A program made the position numbers and the translations under genes. A stretch of DNA of 55,670 bases from Actinobacteria bacterium UBA6100 (lineage in GTDB: Bacteria > Actinomycetota > Coriobacteriia > Anaerosomatales > Anaerosomataceae): the NCBI GenBank assembly GCA_002423585.1, contig DIWS01000007.1, positions 8,986-64,655 of the forward strand, read 5' to 3'. Of the stretch, positions 24,568 through 32,498 are shown in pieces (positions within the stretch are counted from its first letter, which is position 1; every line of letters starts with the position of its first letter). The notes below the pieces were generated by a model. It searched no databases and had not been told where the DNA came from. It worked only from the letters and a program-made list of their open reading frames with translations.

Positions 24568-25496
24568 GCGGCCTCGCTCCGCTTCGGGTCGCCGTGCTGA
24601 TGGGCGGATGTTCCGCCGAGCGGGAGGTCTCACTCCACACCGGCGAGCAGGTGACGACAGCCCTCGGTGAGCGGGGGCACTCGGTCACGAGCATCGACAC
24701 CGCCGATCTCGGCTTCATCGAGCGTCTGCGCACCGGTGGTTTCGACGTCGCGTTCATCTGCCTGCACGGGCGGTTCGGCGAGGACGGGACGATCCAGGGG
24801 CTGCTCGAGATCCTCGGGCTGCCATATGTGGGGTCGGGCGTGCTCGCTAGTGCGCTCGCGATGGACAAGATCGCCTCAAAGCACATCTTCGCCGCCGCGG
24901 GGCTGGCCACACCGCCGTTCCTGGCGTTCACCGCGATGCCGGAGATCGAGGCGCCGATCGTCGCCACTCTCGGTGAGAAGCTCGTGGTCAAGCCGGTGAA
25001 CGAGGGGTCATCGGTGGGGATGTCCATCGTCCATGGGCCTGCCGAGGTGCTTCCGGCCCTCGAGCTGGCGTTCCGCCACGACGGCACCGTGTTGGTCGAG
25101 GCGTTCGTGGCCGGCGCCGAGGTGACCGTGGGCGTGCTCGGCAACGACGATCTCGAGGCGTTGCCGACGCTCGAGGTCGTGCCGGAGCACGAGTTCTACG
25201 ACTACGAATCGAAGTATGTACCGGGCATGAGCCGTCACATCATCCCCGCGCGCGTGAGTGAGGCGGCGCGGATGGAGTGCCAGCGTGTCGCCATCGAGGC
25301 GCACCGCGCGCTCGGCTGCCGGGGCATGTCTCGCGCGGACACGATCGTCACGCCGGAGGGGGAGGTGTACCTCCTCGAGGTGAACACCATCCCGGGGATG
25401 ACGTCGACGAGCCTGCTTCCCGACGCGGCGCGGGCTGCCGGCATCGAGTTCCCCGACCTGTGCGACCGCCTCGTCGCGCTTGCTCTGGAGCGCTAG
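24564..25496 (+). CDS. ddl: D-alanine--D-alanine ligase
   Basis: This ATP-grasp ligase of 310 residues makes D-Ala-D-Ala for peptidoglycan. Visible motifs are GGCSAEREVSL near the N-terminus, the ATP-binding VVKPVNEGSSVGM, and the C-terminal EVNTIPGMTSTSL that binds Mg-ATP and the second D-alanine. The GTG start has AGGAGG upstream and overlaps the preceding stop. The length is normal. Confidence 0.96.
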   Translation: MSGLAPLRVAVLMGGCSAEREVSLHTGEQVTTALGERGHSVTSIDTADLGFIERLRTGGFDVAFICLHGRFGEDGTIQGLLEILGLPYVGSGVLASALAMDKIASKHIFAAAGLATPPFLAFTAMPEIEAPIVATLGEKLVVKPVNEGSSVGMSIVHGPAEVLPALELAFRHDGTVLVEAFVAGAEVTVGVLGNDDLEALPTLEVVPEHEFYDYESKYVPGMSRHIIPARVSEAARMECQRVAIEAHRALGCRGMSRADTIVTPEGEVYLLEVNTIPGMTSTSLLPDAARAAGIEFPDLCDRLVALALER

Positions 25497-25497
25497 T

Positions 25498-27627
25498 CTA
25501 GCCGTCGTCTCCGTCCGGGAGCACGATCGGCAGGTCGAGGACGAATCGCGTGCCGCTCTCGGAGTCGTCGATGAACGCGAGACCGCCATGCGCTTCTGCG
25601 ACGACGCGCACGATGTACAGTCCCAGGCCCATGCCCGGCGTTGACTGAGGTGCGCTGCCCCGCGCCCCACGCTCGAAGACATGCTCGCGCAGTTCGACCG
25701 GGATGCCCGGTCCGTCGTCTTCGACGCTCACGATGACGCGGTCGTCACGTCCCTCGACACCGACGCGGACCTCCCCGTCGGCGGGACCGTGTTTGATGGC
25801 GTTTCCGATCAGGTTGGTGATCGCCTGCTCCAGGCGGACGGGGTCGCCGAGGACCATGACGCCGGGCTCGAGTGAGGTGACGATAGTCTGCTCGGCGCTC
25901 ATCTGGAGCGAGCTCGCCACTCCATCGACCAGAAGTGACAGGTCGACGGGCCGCATGACCCGAGGGGCGAAGACGGCTTCGGCACGCGTGGCGTGCAGAA
26001 GGTCGTCGAGCAGGCCTTCCATCCGTTGTGCTGCGCGCCGCGCACTCTCGATCGCAGTCGCCCTTCGATCCTCATCGAGCGGGCGGTCGAGTATGTCGAG
26101 GTAGCCGCGCACCACGGTGAGCGGGCTGCGCAGGTCGTGAGAGACGAGCGACAGGACCTCCTGGCGTAGCGCCTCAAGACGACGCTCCTCGGTGATGTTG
26201 CGCGCCGAGATGACGTAGTCGGCGCCGAGCGGGTCGATGAAGGCGACGCTGAGTTCGATCCAGCGGTCGGGCTGCTCGGTGGTGACGCAGCGGGCAACGA
26301 CAGGCGTATCGTGCGCCTGCCGCGCGATGTTGAGCAGGTCGAGGGGGGAGTCGTCCTCGTCCAGGAGCTGGATGCCGGTGAACAGCCCGTCAGGCGCGGC
26401 CCGGAGGAGATCACCGAGCTGTAGGCCGAAGAAGTGCGCCGCGGCCGGATTGGCGATCTCCACCACGCCGCCGCGCACGAGGATCTTGACCTCCGGTGAC
26501 TCCTCCACGACGGTCCGGAACGCCCGCTCGGCGGCGAGCGCCTGGTCACCGGCCTCGATGAGCTCCGACTGATTGATGCGCAACTGGGTCATCAGGTCGG
26601 TGATGACCTCGCCGAGCTTCGCGAAGTCCTCCGGAAGGCCCGGCCCGATCACCAGTTCCTCGTCCGTGCGCAGGCCCTGCAGCGCGAGATAGCCCTGGTC
26701 CTGGAGGTACTCGACGAACGAACGGAGCGGACGGACGATATCTCTGCCCAGTGCCGAGCCGAGCAGGTATGCGATACCCAGCACCGCAAGCCCGAGGCCG
26801 AGCGGTATGAGAACGACGGCCCATACACGCCCCTCGCCGAGCCAGGGGTCGGGGCGTGATGACTCGAACACGAGAACGGACACACCGTCGATGCCCCTCA
26901 ATGCCACCCGCGTGTCGAACCGGCCGTCATCGAACCTGCTCAGCATCACGTCGTACCCGCGAGGCGGGTCCACAACGCGCCATCCGGGTTCGGGATCAGG
27001 AAGCGCGTCGGCCGGAGTCACGGTGATCGTGCCCAGGCCGCTGTTCTCGAACCACTCCGGCATGACCGTGCGGGAGATCGCCACGTAGCCAGTGGTGTCC
27101 CCGGGAGGATTGCCGGTGATGGGTCGCACGGCCACGACCGCCGGTCCGCTCGGCAGCGACAGTGGCCCGCGCGCACCGTCGGGCTTTCTCGCGGCGAGCG
27201 CGGTCAGGGCATCGATGTCGTCCGGATCGCCGTAACTGTTGATGATGGTGCCACCCGTGGTGACCCACACGATCGCCGAGGCCGATGCGCGCTCCCGAAG
27301 CCAGGGATCGAACTCCCTGTCGATGAACTCCTGATCGGGTTCGGCGGTCTGCTCGCAGAACGTGCCCCAGTCGGTGAAGCCGATCGCGAGGGCGTCGAGC
27401 TCGCGCGCCTGCAGGGCGAGCTGGTTGCGGGCCTCGGCGTACTGGCTCTGTGCGGTGACGGTCGCCACGGAACGGGTCTGGTAGCCGAGCATCACCCCGA
27501 TGATCGTGGCGACGATGATGAAGGTGACGCCGGCCGCCACGACGAGGCTGGCGGTCAGACGGGTCGACAGACGGGTCGGGAGCAGCCTGTCCCACCTGCG
27601 GGCCTCCGCGCTGTAACGACCGGCCAT
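25498..27627 (-). CDS. CHASE4/PAS sensor histidine kinase, orphan
   Basis: A 709-residue membrane sensor kinase. One membrane helix (about 22-46) and another (about 285-308) flank an extracytoplasmic CHASE4-type sensor of about 240 residues, followed by a coiled-coil, a PAS domain (about 380-480), a HisKA domain with the phospho-acceptor in SLVSHDLRSPLT, and a HATPase_c domain with N-box (NLIGNAIKHG), G1 (DDGPGI) and G2 (GMGLGLY). No response regulator is nearby. The ATG chosen lacks a strong ribosome site; an in-frame GTG at 27675 would add 16 Arg/Gly-rich residues. It follows sdaAA closely on the same strand, but a functional link is not evident. Confidence 0.9.
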   Translation of the reverse strand: MAGRYSAEARRWDRLLPTRLSTRLTASLVVAAGVTFIIVATIIGVMLGYQTRSVATVTAQSQYAEARNQLALQARELDALAIGFTDWGTFCEQTAEPDQEFIDREFDPWLRERASASAIVWVTTGGTIINSYGDPDDIDALTALAARKPDGARGPLSLPSGPAVVAVRPITGNPPGDTTGYVAISRTVMPEWFENSGLGTITVTPADALPDPEPGWRVVDPPRGYDVMLSRFDDGRFDTRVALRGIDGVSVLVFESSRPDPWLGEGRVWAVVLIPLGLGLAVLGIAYLLGSALGRDIVRPLRSFVEYLQDQGYLALQGLRTDEELVIGPGLPEDFAKLGEVITDLMTQLRINQSELIEAGDQALAAERAFRTVVEESPEVKILVRGGVVEIANPAAAHFFGLQLGDLLRAAPDGLFTGIQLLDEDDSPLDLLNIARQAHDTPVVARCVTTEQPDRWIELSVAFIDPLGADYVISARNITEERRLEALRQEVLSLVSHDLRSPLTVVRGYLDILDRPLDEDRRATAIESARRAAQRMEGLLDDLLHATRAEAVFAPRVMRPVDLSLLVDGVASSLQMSAEQTIVTSLEPGVMVLGDPVRLEQAITNLIGNAIKHGPADGEVRVGVEGRDDRVIVSVEDDGPGIPVELREHVFERGARGSAPQSTPGMGLGLYIVRVVAEAHGGLAFIDDSESGTRFVLDLPIVLPDGDDG

Positions 27628-27679
27628 ACCGTTCCGCCCCCCGCTGTCCCTGCGACCGCGCCCTGCCGGGCGCACACCA

Positions 27680-28561
27680 TCAGTCTACGCTTGTCTCGCC
27701 GCCCGGCGCGCAGGCTCGCTCACCCATCGCCCGCCCCGTCGGCGTCGCGGCAAGACCACCGAGTGCCGTCTCGCGCAGACTCGGCGGCAGGCTTCTGCCC
27801 ACCTGGCCCATCGCGACGACGACCTCATCGAACGGGATGGGGAAGCGCACGCCGGAAAGCGCGAGCTCGATCGCGGCCAACGCTATCGCGGTTCCTGTGG
27901 CGTTGCGCATGACGCAGGGCAGCTCCACGAGTCCGCCGACGGGATCGCACACGAGGCCGAGCTGTGCCTGAAGGGCGATCGCGGCAGCCTGACCGCACGC
28001 GTCGGGCGTGCCGCCGCGCAGTTCGGTGCCCGCCGCGGCCGCCATGGCAGCGGCCGCTCCGATCTCCGCCTGGCAGCCCCCCGCGGCGCCGGACAGCGTC
28101 GCCCGGGAGGCGATGACCGCACCCACGGCGCCGGCGGCGAAGAGTGCGTTCACCACATCCGGGCGCGATGCGTCGTTCGTCCGCGCGGCGGCGAACAGCA
28201 CTGCCGGGACCACACCCGAGGCGCCCGCCGTGGGGGCTGCGACGATCCGTCCCATGCGAGCGTTGGTCTCACCGACGGCGAGGGCGTCGGCAAGGGCATC
28301 CCGGAACGCCGTGCCCATGACGGCCGGGCCGTCCGCAACACGGGCGGCGTCGCCACCCGTGAGCCCGGAGCGCGAACGTGAGCGTATGGCACGTCCGTCC
28401 GTGATGGACTCCTCCATCACAGCGAGTTCCGCTTCCATGGCGGCTCTGAGGGTCGGGATGTCGCGCCCACTCTCGTCGCTCTCGAGCATGAGCGCCGCCA
28501 TGCCGAGTGAGCCGTGAGTGCGCGCAGCATCAGCCAGCGCTGCGAAGGTCGTGTACGCCAT
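27680..28561 (-). CDS. sdaAA: L-serine ammonia-lyase, Fe-S-dependent, alpha subunit
   Basis: A 293-residue subunit of the oxygen-sensitive [4Fe-4S] L-serine dehydratase, which turns L-serine into pyruvate and ammonia. Cluster cysteines appear in AAGGCQAEIG and in CDPVGGLVELPCVMRN, and the APTAGASGVVPAV segment is typical. The matching beta subunit is encoded 2.5 kb to the right on the same strand, with feoAB in between on the opposite strand. No good ribosome site stands out before the ATG (GGGAGACTGTCCG is the nearest). Confidence 0.95.
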   Translation of the reverse strand: MAYTTFAALADAARTHGSLGMAALMLESDESGRDIPTLRAAMEAELAVMEESITDGRAIRSRSRSGLTGGDAARVADGPAVMGTAFRDALADALAVGETNARMGRIVAAPTAGASGVVPAVLFAAARTNDASRPDVVNALFAAGAVGAVIASRATLSGAAGGCQAEIGAAAAMAAAAGTELRGGTPDACGQAAAIALQAQLGLVCDPVGGLVELPCVMRNATGTAIALAAIELALSGVRFPIPFDEVVVAMGQVGRSLPPSLRETALGGLAATPTGRAMGERACAPGGETSVD

Positions 28562-28642
28562 CGGACAGTCTCCCTCGTCGGGGCCTGCGCCGATTGTAGC
28601 CGAGGTTCAGCCCATACCCCACCGGGAGCAGAGGACCGGCGG

Positions 28643-28671
28643 TTGACGGCGTGACACCCGGGAGTTAGTAT
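28643..28671 (+). promoter_or_regulatory. promoter of the feoAB operon
   Basis: TTGACG (28643-28648) and TAGTAT (28666-28671) are spaced by 17 bases, 50 bases before the feoA start. Downstream, at 28687-28700, TTAG-cagaga-CTAA forms a small inverted repeat in the leader that could be an operator for an iron regulator, but it does not match a known box well. Confidence 0.7.
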
Positions 28672-28720
28672 GTGCAACACTTGCGCTTAGCAGAGACTAA
28701 ACATCGACGAGGAGCATGCG

Positions 28721-29023
28721 GTGGAGACCAGCATCGGACACACCGGAAGACGACAGAACAGGCACGGCTGGCGCTTCGGCCGCCCGGTCGAGGAGCCTGG
28801 CACGCTTGCAGCGCTCCTTGCAGGGGATGACGCCGTCATCGAGTCGATCGAGTGTCCGACGGCGCGCGCTCACGCACTGCGCTTTGGCATGGGCGAAGGT
28901 GCCACGGTCAGCTGCGTGAGCATCATTCCCGCCGGACCGGTGGTCCTACGTTCAGGGCGGCAGGAGATCGCAGTCGGTCGGGGACTGGCGCGGCGCATAC
29001 GCGTCCGGGCGAAGGTGGCCTGA
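28721..29023 (+). CDS. feoA: FeoA-family protein
   Basis: A 100-residue protein with an SH3-like FeoA fold: the stretch RALRFGMGEGATV-type region (here HALRFGMGEGATVSC) and the C-terminal V-x-x-G-x-x-I-A-V-G-R-G-L-A-R-R-I-x-V (as in VLRSGRQEIAVGRGLARRI) are characteristic. It has an N-terminal extension of about 25 residues. GTG is the start, with GAGGAG seven bases upstream. FeoA is a cytoplasmic partner needed for FeoB-dependent ferrous iron uptake. The gap to feoB is one base. Confidence 0.85.
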   Translation: METSIGHTGRRQNRHGWRFGRPVEEPGTLAALLAGDDAVIESIECPTARAHALRFGMGEGATVSCVSIIPAGPVVLRSGRQEIAVGRGLARRIRVRAKVA

Positions 29024-29024
29024 C

Positions 29025-30860
29025 ATGACCGCCACCCAGACTCGCGCCGATGCCCCTCGACTCGTGCTCGTGGGGAACCCGAACGTGGGCAAGTCGGTCT
29101 TCTTCAACCGCCTTACCGGCACGTATGTCGACGTGAGCAACTTCCCCGGCACGACGGTCGAGATCATGCGTGGCCGCCATGCGGACTGGGAGGTCCTCGA
29201 CACGCCGGGCGTGTACGGTGTGGGCTCGTTCAACGACGAGGAGGCCGTGGCGCGCGACGTGATCCTCGAGGCAGACGTGATCGTGAACGTGGTGGACGCC
29301 GTCCACCCCGAGCGCGACCTGTTCCTGACGCTCCAGCTCATCGACATGGGTCTGCCGATGATCGTCGCCCTCAACATGGCAGACGAGGCCCGCGCACAGG
29401 GAGTCGCTATCGATCGCGACCTGCTCGAGGACCTGCTCGGCGTGCCGGTGATCGAGACCGTGGCGGTCGACGGACAGGGCATGGACACGCTCGCCGCCCG
29501 ACTCGCCGATGGGCGGCCGGGACACGCGGACCGAGAGATCGAGGCCGAACTGCTGCCGGTGGCCGCGCACACGGGCACTCGCGCCGCCGCTCTCCTCGTC
29601 TTAGAGGGCGACGAGGAGGTAGCGGCACGTTTCGGTCTGGAAGCCGGCGGTATGCGCGACATCATCTACACGCGCAGGCGCGCGCGTGTGAACGACATCG
29701 TCGGGCATGTGCTGTCGGCATCCGACGAGGGATTGTCGCTCGGCACGCGCATCTCGCGGATCATGCTCGCACCACTCACCGGGCTGCCGCTCCTCGCGGT
29801 GTTGCTCGCCGCCGTATACGTGGTGCTCGGCGTATGGGTCGCCGGAGGGGTGGTCGGCTTCACCGAGGAGACCCTGATGCTGGGCTACTGGGAGCCGTTC
29901 ATACGCGGGATCGTCGGTTCGTTCGCCGGTGAGTCCACGGCGGCGTACACGTTCCTCGCGGGTGAGTTCGGCGTCCTCACGATGACCGTCACCTACCTCC
30001 TCGGCGTCATCCTGCCGCTCGTCGCGGGTTTCTACCTGCTGATGGCGGTGCTCGAGGACTCGGGGTACCTGCCGAGGATCGCAGCACTCGCCGACCGGGT
30101 GCTCACGGGTATCGGCCTTAACGGGCGGGCGATCATCCCGCTGATCCTTGGCCTCGGCTGCGTGACCATGGGCACGCTGACCACCCGGATCCTCGGGAGC
30201 CGTCGTGAGCGGTTCATCGCGACCGCCCTCATGGCGATCGCCGTGCCATGCTCCGCACAGATCGCGGTTATAGCTGCTCTGATGGCTCGCGTCGGAGGCT
30301 GGTACGCGGCAGGATATCTCGCCGTCTTGCTGGCGATCTTCGTGGCCGTGGGCACGCTGCTCGACCGTTTGACGCCGGGCACGTCCACTGACCTGCTGAT
30401 CGATCTTCCGCCGCTCAGGCTGCCGCGTCCGGGCAACGTGCTCAAGAAGACGTCGGTCAAGGTGTGGGGCTTCATGCGCGAGGTGGCGCTGTTCTTCCTT
30501 GCCGGCACTGCGCTGATCTCGGTGCTGGAGATCACCGGAGCGCTGAGCGCCATCCAGCGCGTCGCGATGCCGCTCACCGTCTCGTGGCTGCACCTGCCCG
30601 CCGAGGCGGCCACGGCCTTCGTCATGGGCTTCGTGCGCCGCGACTTCGGTGCGGCGGGCTTCTTCACCATGGATCTGACCGACCCGCAGCTGTTCGTCGC
30701 GATGGTTACCATCACGCTGTTCGTGCCGTGCATCGCGAGCATGATGGTGATCCTCAAGGAGCGCGGCTGGCGGTACCTGGCGGGTCTGTTCGTCGGGTCC
30801 GTCGGCGTGGCGTTCCTCATCGGCGGGCTGCTCGCACGGGCGCTGGAGGTGCTTGCATGA
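29025..30860 (+). CDS. feoB: ferrous iron transporter FeoB
   Basis: A 611-residue GTPase-permease that imports Fe2+. G1 GNPNVGKS is at 17-24, switch I around NFPGTTVE (39-46), G3 DTPG at 59-62 and G4 NMAD at 117-120. From about residue 245 there are the two Gate domains with eight or so membrane helices; the first gate keeps a conserved cysteine in LGLGCVTMGT. The Gly-Cys neighbourhood and the Val-Gly in G1 (rather than SGK) mark a divergent FeoB subtype. The end overlaps the next ATG by four bases. Confidence 0.95.
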   Translation: MTATQTRADAPRLVLVGNPNVGKSVFFNRLTGTYVDVSNFPGTTVEIMRGRHADWEVLDTPGVYGVGSFNDEEAVARDVILEADVIVNVVDAVHPERDLFLTLQLIDMGLPMIVALNMADEARAQGVAIDRDLLEDLLGVPVIETVAVDGQGMDTLAARLADGRPGHADREIEAELLPVAAHTGTRAAALLVLEGDEEVAARFGLEAGGMRDIIYTRRRARVNDIVGHVLSASDEGLSLGTRISRIMLAPLTGLPLLAVLLAAVYVVLGVWVAGGVVGFTEETLMLGYWEPFIRGIVGSFAGESTAAYTFLAGEFGVLTMTVTYLLGVILPLVAGFYLLMAVLEDSGYLPRIAALADRVLTGIGLNGRAIIPLILGLGCVTMGTLTTRILGSRRERFIATALMAIAVPCSAQIAVIAALMARVGGWYAAGYLAVLLAIFVAVGTLLDRLTPGTSTDLLIDLPPLRLPRPGNVLKKTSVKVWGFMREVALFFLAGTALISVLEITGALSAIQRVAMPLTVSWLHLPAEAATAFVMGFVRRDFGAAGFFTMDLTDPQLFVAMVTITLFVPCIASMMVILKERGWRYLAGLFVGSVGVAFLIGGLLARALEVLA

Positions 30861-31042
30861 TGGCGAGATCCGAAGTGCCGGTCACAGGAACGGTATGCGC
30901 GGTGTGTGGATTTCGCGCCGAAGGGCTGCGCTGCCCGCGCTGCAATTCGCTGAAGGTGTCGTCGTGCTCGGGAGGCTGCACCACCTGCCGGTCCCGCACG
31001 GCGTGCTCGACGCCGGGGCCGACTGCGCACCGCAGCTCCTAG
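30857..31042 (+). CDS. 8-cysteine mini-protein coupled to feoB
   Basis: A 61-residue soluble protein that I do not recognise as a named family. It contains CAVC and CPRC, as in a rubredoxin/zinc-ribbon knuckle pair, then C-x3-C-x2-C and one last Cys: eight cysteines in total. There is no membrane segment, so it differs from the FeoB-associated Cys-rich membrane protein family and from the winged-helix FeoC. ATGA overlap with feoB and GGAGGTG upstream show translational coupling. It is likely a metal or Fe-S binding accessory of ferrous iron uptake, by inference from position. Its TAG stop lies within a CTAG shared with the convergent sdaAB stop. Confidence 0.75.
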   Translation: MMARSEVPVTGTVCAVCGFRAEGLRCPRCNSLKVSSCSGGCTTCRSRTACSTPGPTAHRSS

Positions 31043-31710
31043 ACCGCAGGCACGGCCCGCACGCCGATGACGCCGCCGAGACCGGCGATCGCTTTCGCGA
31101 CCTCGTCGCCCACGATGGTGTCCGTCTCGATGACCATGAGCGCCCGGGCGCCACGGCGTTCGCGATACACCTGCATCGAGGCTATGTTGACGTTGCCGGC
31201 GGCGAGGTGGGCGGAGACCGCCGCCACTACGCCGGGCTGGTCCTGATGGATCACGCCGAGTGTCGGGAGCTCACCGGTGAGCCGCACCGGGAAGTCATCG
31301 ATGAGCGTTATCTCGACGTCACCCGCGCCCACCGATGAGCCGCGAACGGTCACGTGTTCGCCGGCCGCGGTCTCGATGACCAACTCCGCGGTGTTCGGGT
31401 GGACGTCGCCCAGATCCGCCTCGGCGAATCGCACCTCGAGTCCGTGCGCCGCCGCGAGTGCGCGGGCGTCGGGGATGCGGGTATCATCGGGCGCCAGTCC
31501 GAGCAGGCCGGCAATGATGGCGAGGTCCGTGCCGTGCCCTCGGCCGGTGGAGGCGAACGAGCCGTGGAGTGTGATCGTGGCGGACCGCGGAGAGCCTCCG
31601 GCGATCGCGCGGGCCAGCGCGCCGAGCCGCACAGCGCCTGCGGTGTGGCTCGAACTCGGGCCCACCATCACCGGCCCGACGATGTCGAATATGCTGCGTT
31701 GGCGCGCCAT
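31039..31710 (-). CDS. sdaAB: L-serine ammonia-lyase, Fe-S-dependent, beta subunit
   Basis: A 223-residue beta subunit of the [4Fe-4S] L-serine dehydratase. The N-terminus SIFDIVGPVMVGPSSSHTAG is characteristic; the C-terminal 75 residues form an ACT domain (GVIHQDQPGVVAAVSAHLA). ATG was chosen for its homology to family N-termini. A -10-like TACAAT (31717-31722, minus strand) ends six bases before the ATG, which points to a leaderless mRNA. The gene for the alpha subunit is downstream beyond feoAB. Confidence 0.95.
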   Translation of the reverse strand: MARQRSIFDIVGPVMVGPSSSHTAGAVRLGALARAIAGGSPRSATITLHGSFASTGRGHGTDLAIIAGLLGLAPDDTRIPDARALAAAHGLEVRFAEADLGDVHPNTAELVIETAAGEHVTVRGSSVGAGDVEITLIDDFPVRLTGELPTLGVIHQDQPGVVAAVSAHLAAGNVNIASMQVYRERRGARALMVIETDTIVGDEVAKAIAGLGGVIGVRAVPAV

Positions 31711-31716
31711 TCGCTC

Positions 31717-31722
31717 ATTGTA
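31717..31722 (-). promoter_or_regulatory. -10 element of sdaAB suggesting a leaderless transcript
   Basis: TACAAT on the minus strand lies six bases before the sdaAB ATG, so RNA would begin at or next to the start codon. No good -35 is seen. Confidence 0.4.
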
Positions 31723-31730
31723 CGCGTGCG

Positions 31731-31759
31731 TTGCGCCGCTGTGCGCGTAAGCGTAAGCT
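31731..31759 (+). promoter_or_regulatory. candidate promoter of the NTF2-like membrane protein gene
   Basis: TTGCGC (31731-31736) and TAAGCT (31754-31759) are 17 bases apart, 49 bases before the ATG at 31808. Confidence 0.4.
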
Positions 31760-31807
31760 GTCCGAGCGCACAGGCGCCGTTCAGGCAAGCATTCGGAAGG
31801 ACCAAGC

Positions 31808-32371
31808 ATGGAAGAGACGCACGAGAACGCCGAAAGCACCGCAGCACCCAAGAACAAGTCGATCGTCATCCTCCTCGTGGTGATCATCGCGCTGCTGGCC
31901 GCAGCGGTGGCCTACTTCGTCCTCGCGGACAAGGGCAGCACGGACACCACCACGACGCCCGGCACTTCGACCACCGAGGCCCCGGTGACCCCGCCCGCGG
32001 GCATGCCCGGCAGCACGACCCCGACCGAGTTCGACCCCGCGACCGCCACGGTCGTCGCGGCGGGGCTGACCCCCGAGCAGCATGTGACGACGTACTTCGA
32101 CGCCGTCGTTGCCGGTGACTACCCGGCCGCGTTCAAGATGCTGCCCGCTGCCAAGCAGGCGGAGTACGGCGATGAGGCCGCCTTCGCCAGCCAGCTCACC
32201 GGCTACGGGATCACCTCGTACGCGATCGACGGTGTGGTCGAGAACGGCGATGAGACCGAAGTGACCGCGACCGCGGTGATGCCGGGTGGCAACTTCAGCT
32301 ACCTGTGGACCTTCGTGAAGGACGGCGAGAACTGGCTCGTGAAGTCGCGTACCCTTCCGGGGATGAACTAG
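31808..32371 (+). CDS. membrane-anchored protein with C-terminal NTF2/DUF4878-like domain
   Basis: A 187-residue protein. Residues 18-40 form one membrane helix, followed by a Thr/Pro-rich extracytoplasmic linker (about 44-78) and a domain from about residue 85 that begins with TPEQHVTTYFDAVVAGDYPAAFKML-like helices and ends in strands (WLVKSRTL). This helix-then-strand order is like DUF4878/NTF2-like lipoprotein domains; function is unknown. The ATG has GGAAGG upstream, and a strong terminator follows, so it is a single-gene unit. Confidence 0.75.
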   Translation: MEETHENAESTAAPKNKSIVILLVVIIALLAAAVAYFVLADKGSTDTTTTPGTSTTEAPVTPPAGMPGSTTPTEFDPATATVVAAGLTPEQHVTTYFDAVVAGDYPAAFKMLPAAKQAEYGDEAAFASQLTGYGITSYAIDGVVENGDETEVTATAVMPGGNFSYLWTFVKDGENWLVKSRTLPGMN

Positions 32372-32394
32372 GCTGACGTTCCATCGCACCTGCC

Positions 32395-32427
32395 GAGGCG
32401 GCGTCCCATCCGGGGCGCCGCCTCTTT
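32395..32427 (+). terminator. rho-independent terminator
   Basis: Stem GAGGCGGCGTCCC/GGGGCGCCGCCTC (13 pairs including one G-U) with loop ATCC, followed by TTTCGTT. Confidence 0.9.
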
Positions 32428-32498
32428 CGTTCGGCGTCTCGGATATGGGTCGGATCCGGCTGACATCGGGGTCAGGATGCCGTGCTACGCTTCGGGTC

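Noticed and set aside
31731..31759. Shared bidirectional operator between sdaAB and the NTF2-like gene
   Set aside because: The two predicted promoters are close, but no palindrome beyond GC-rich noise is visible.
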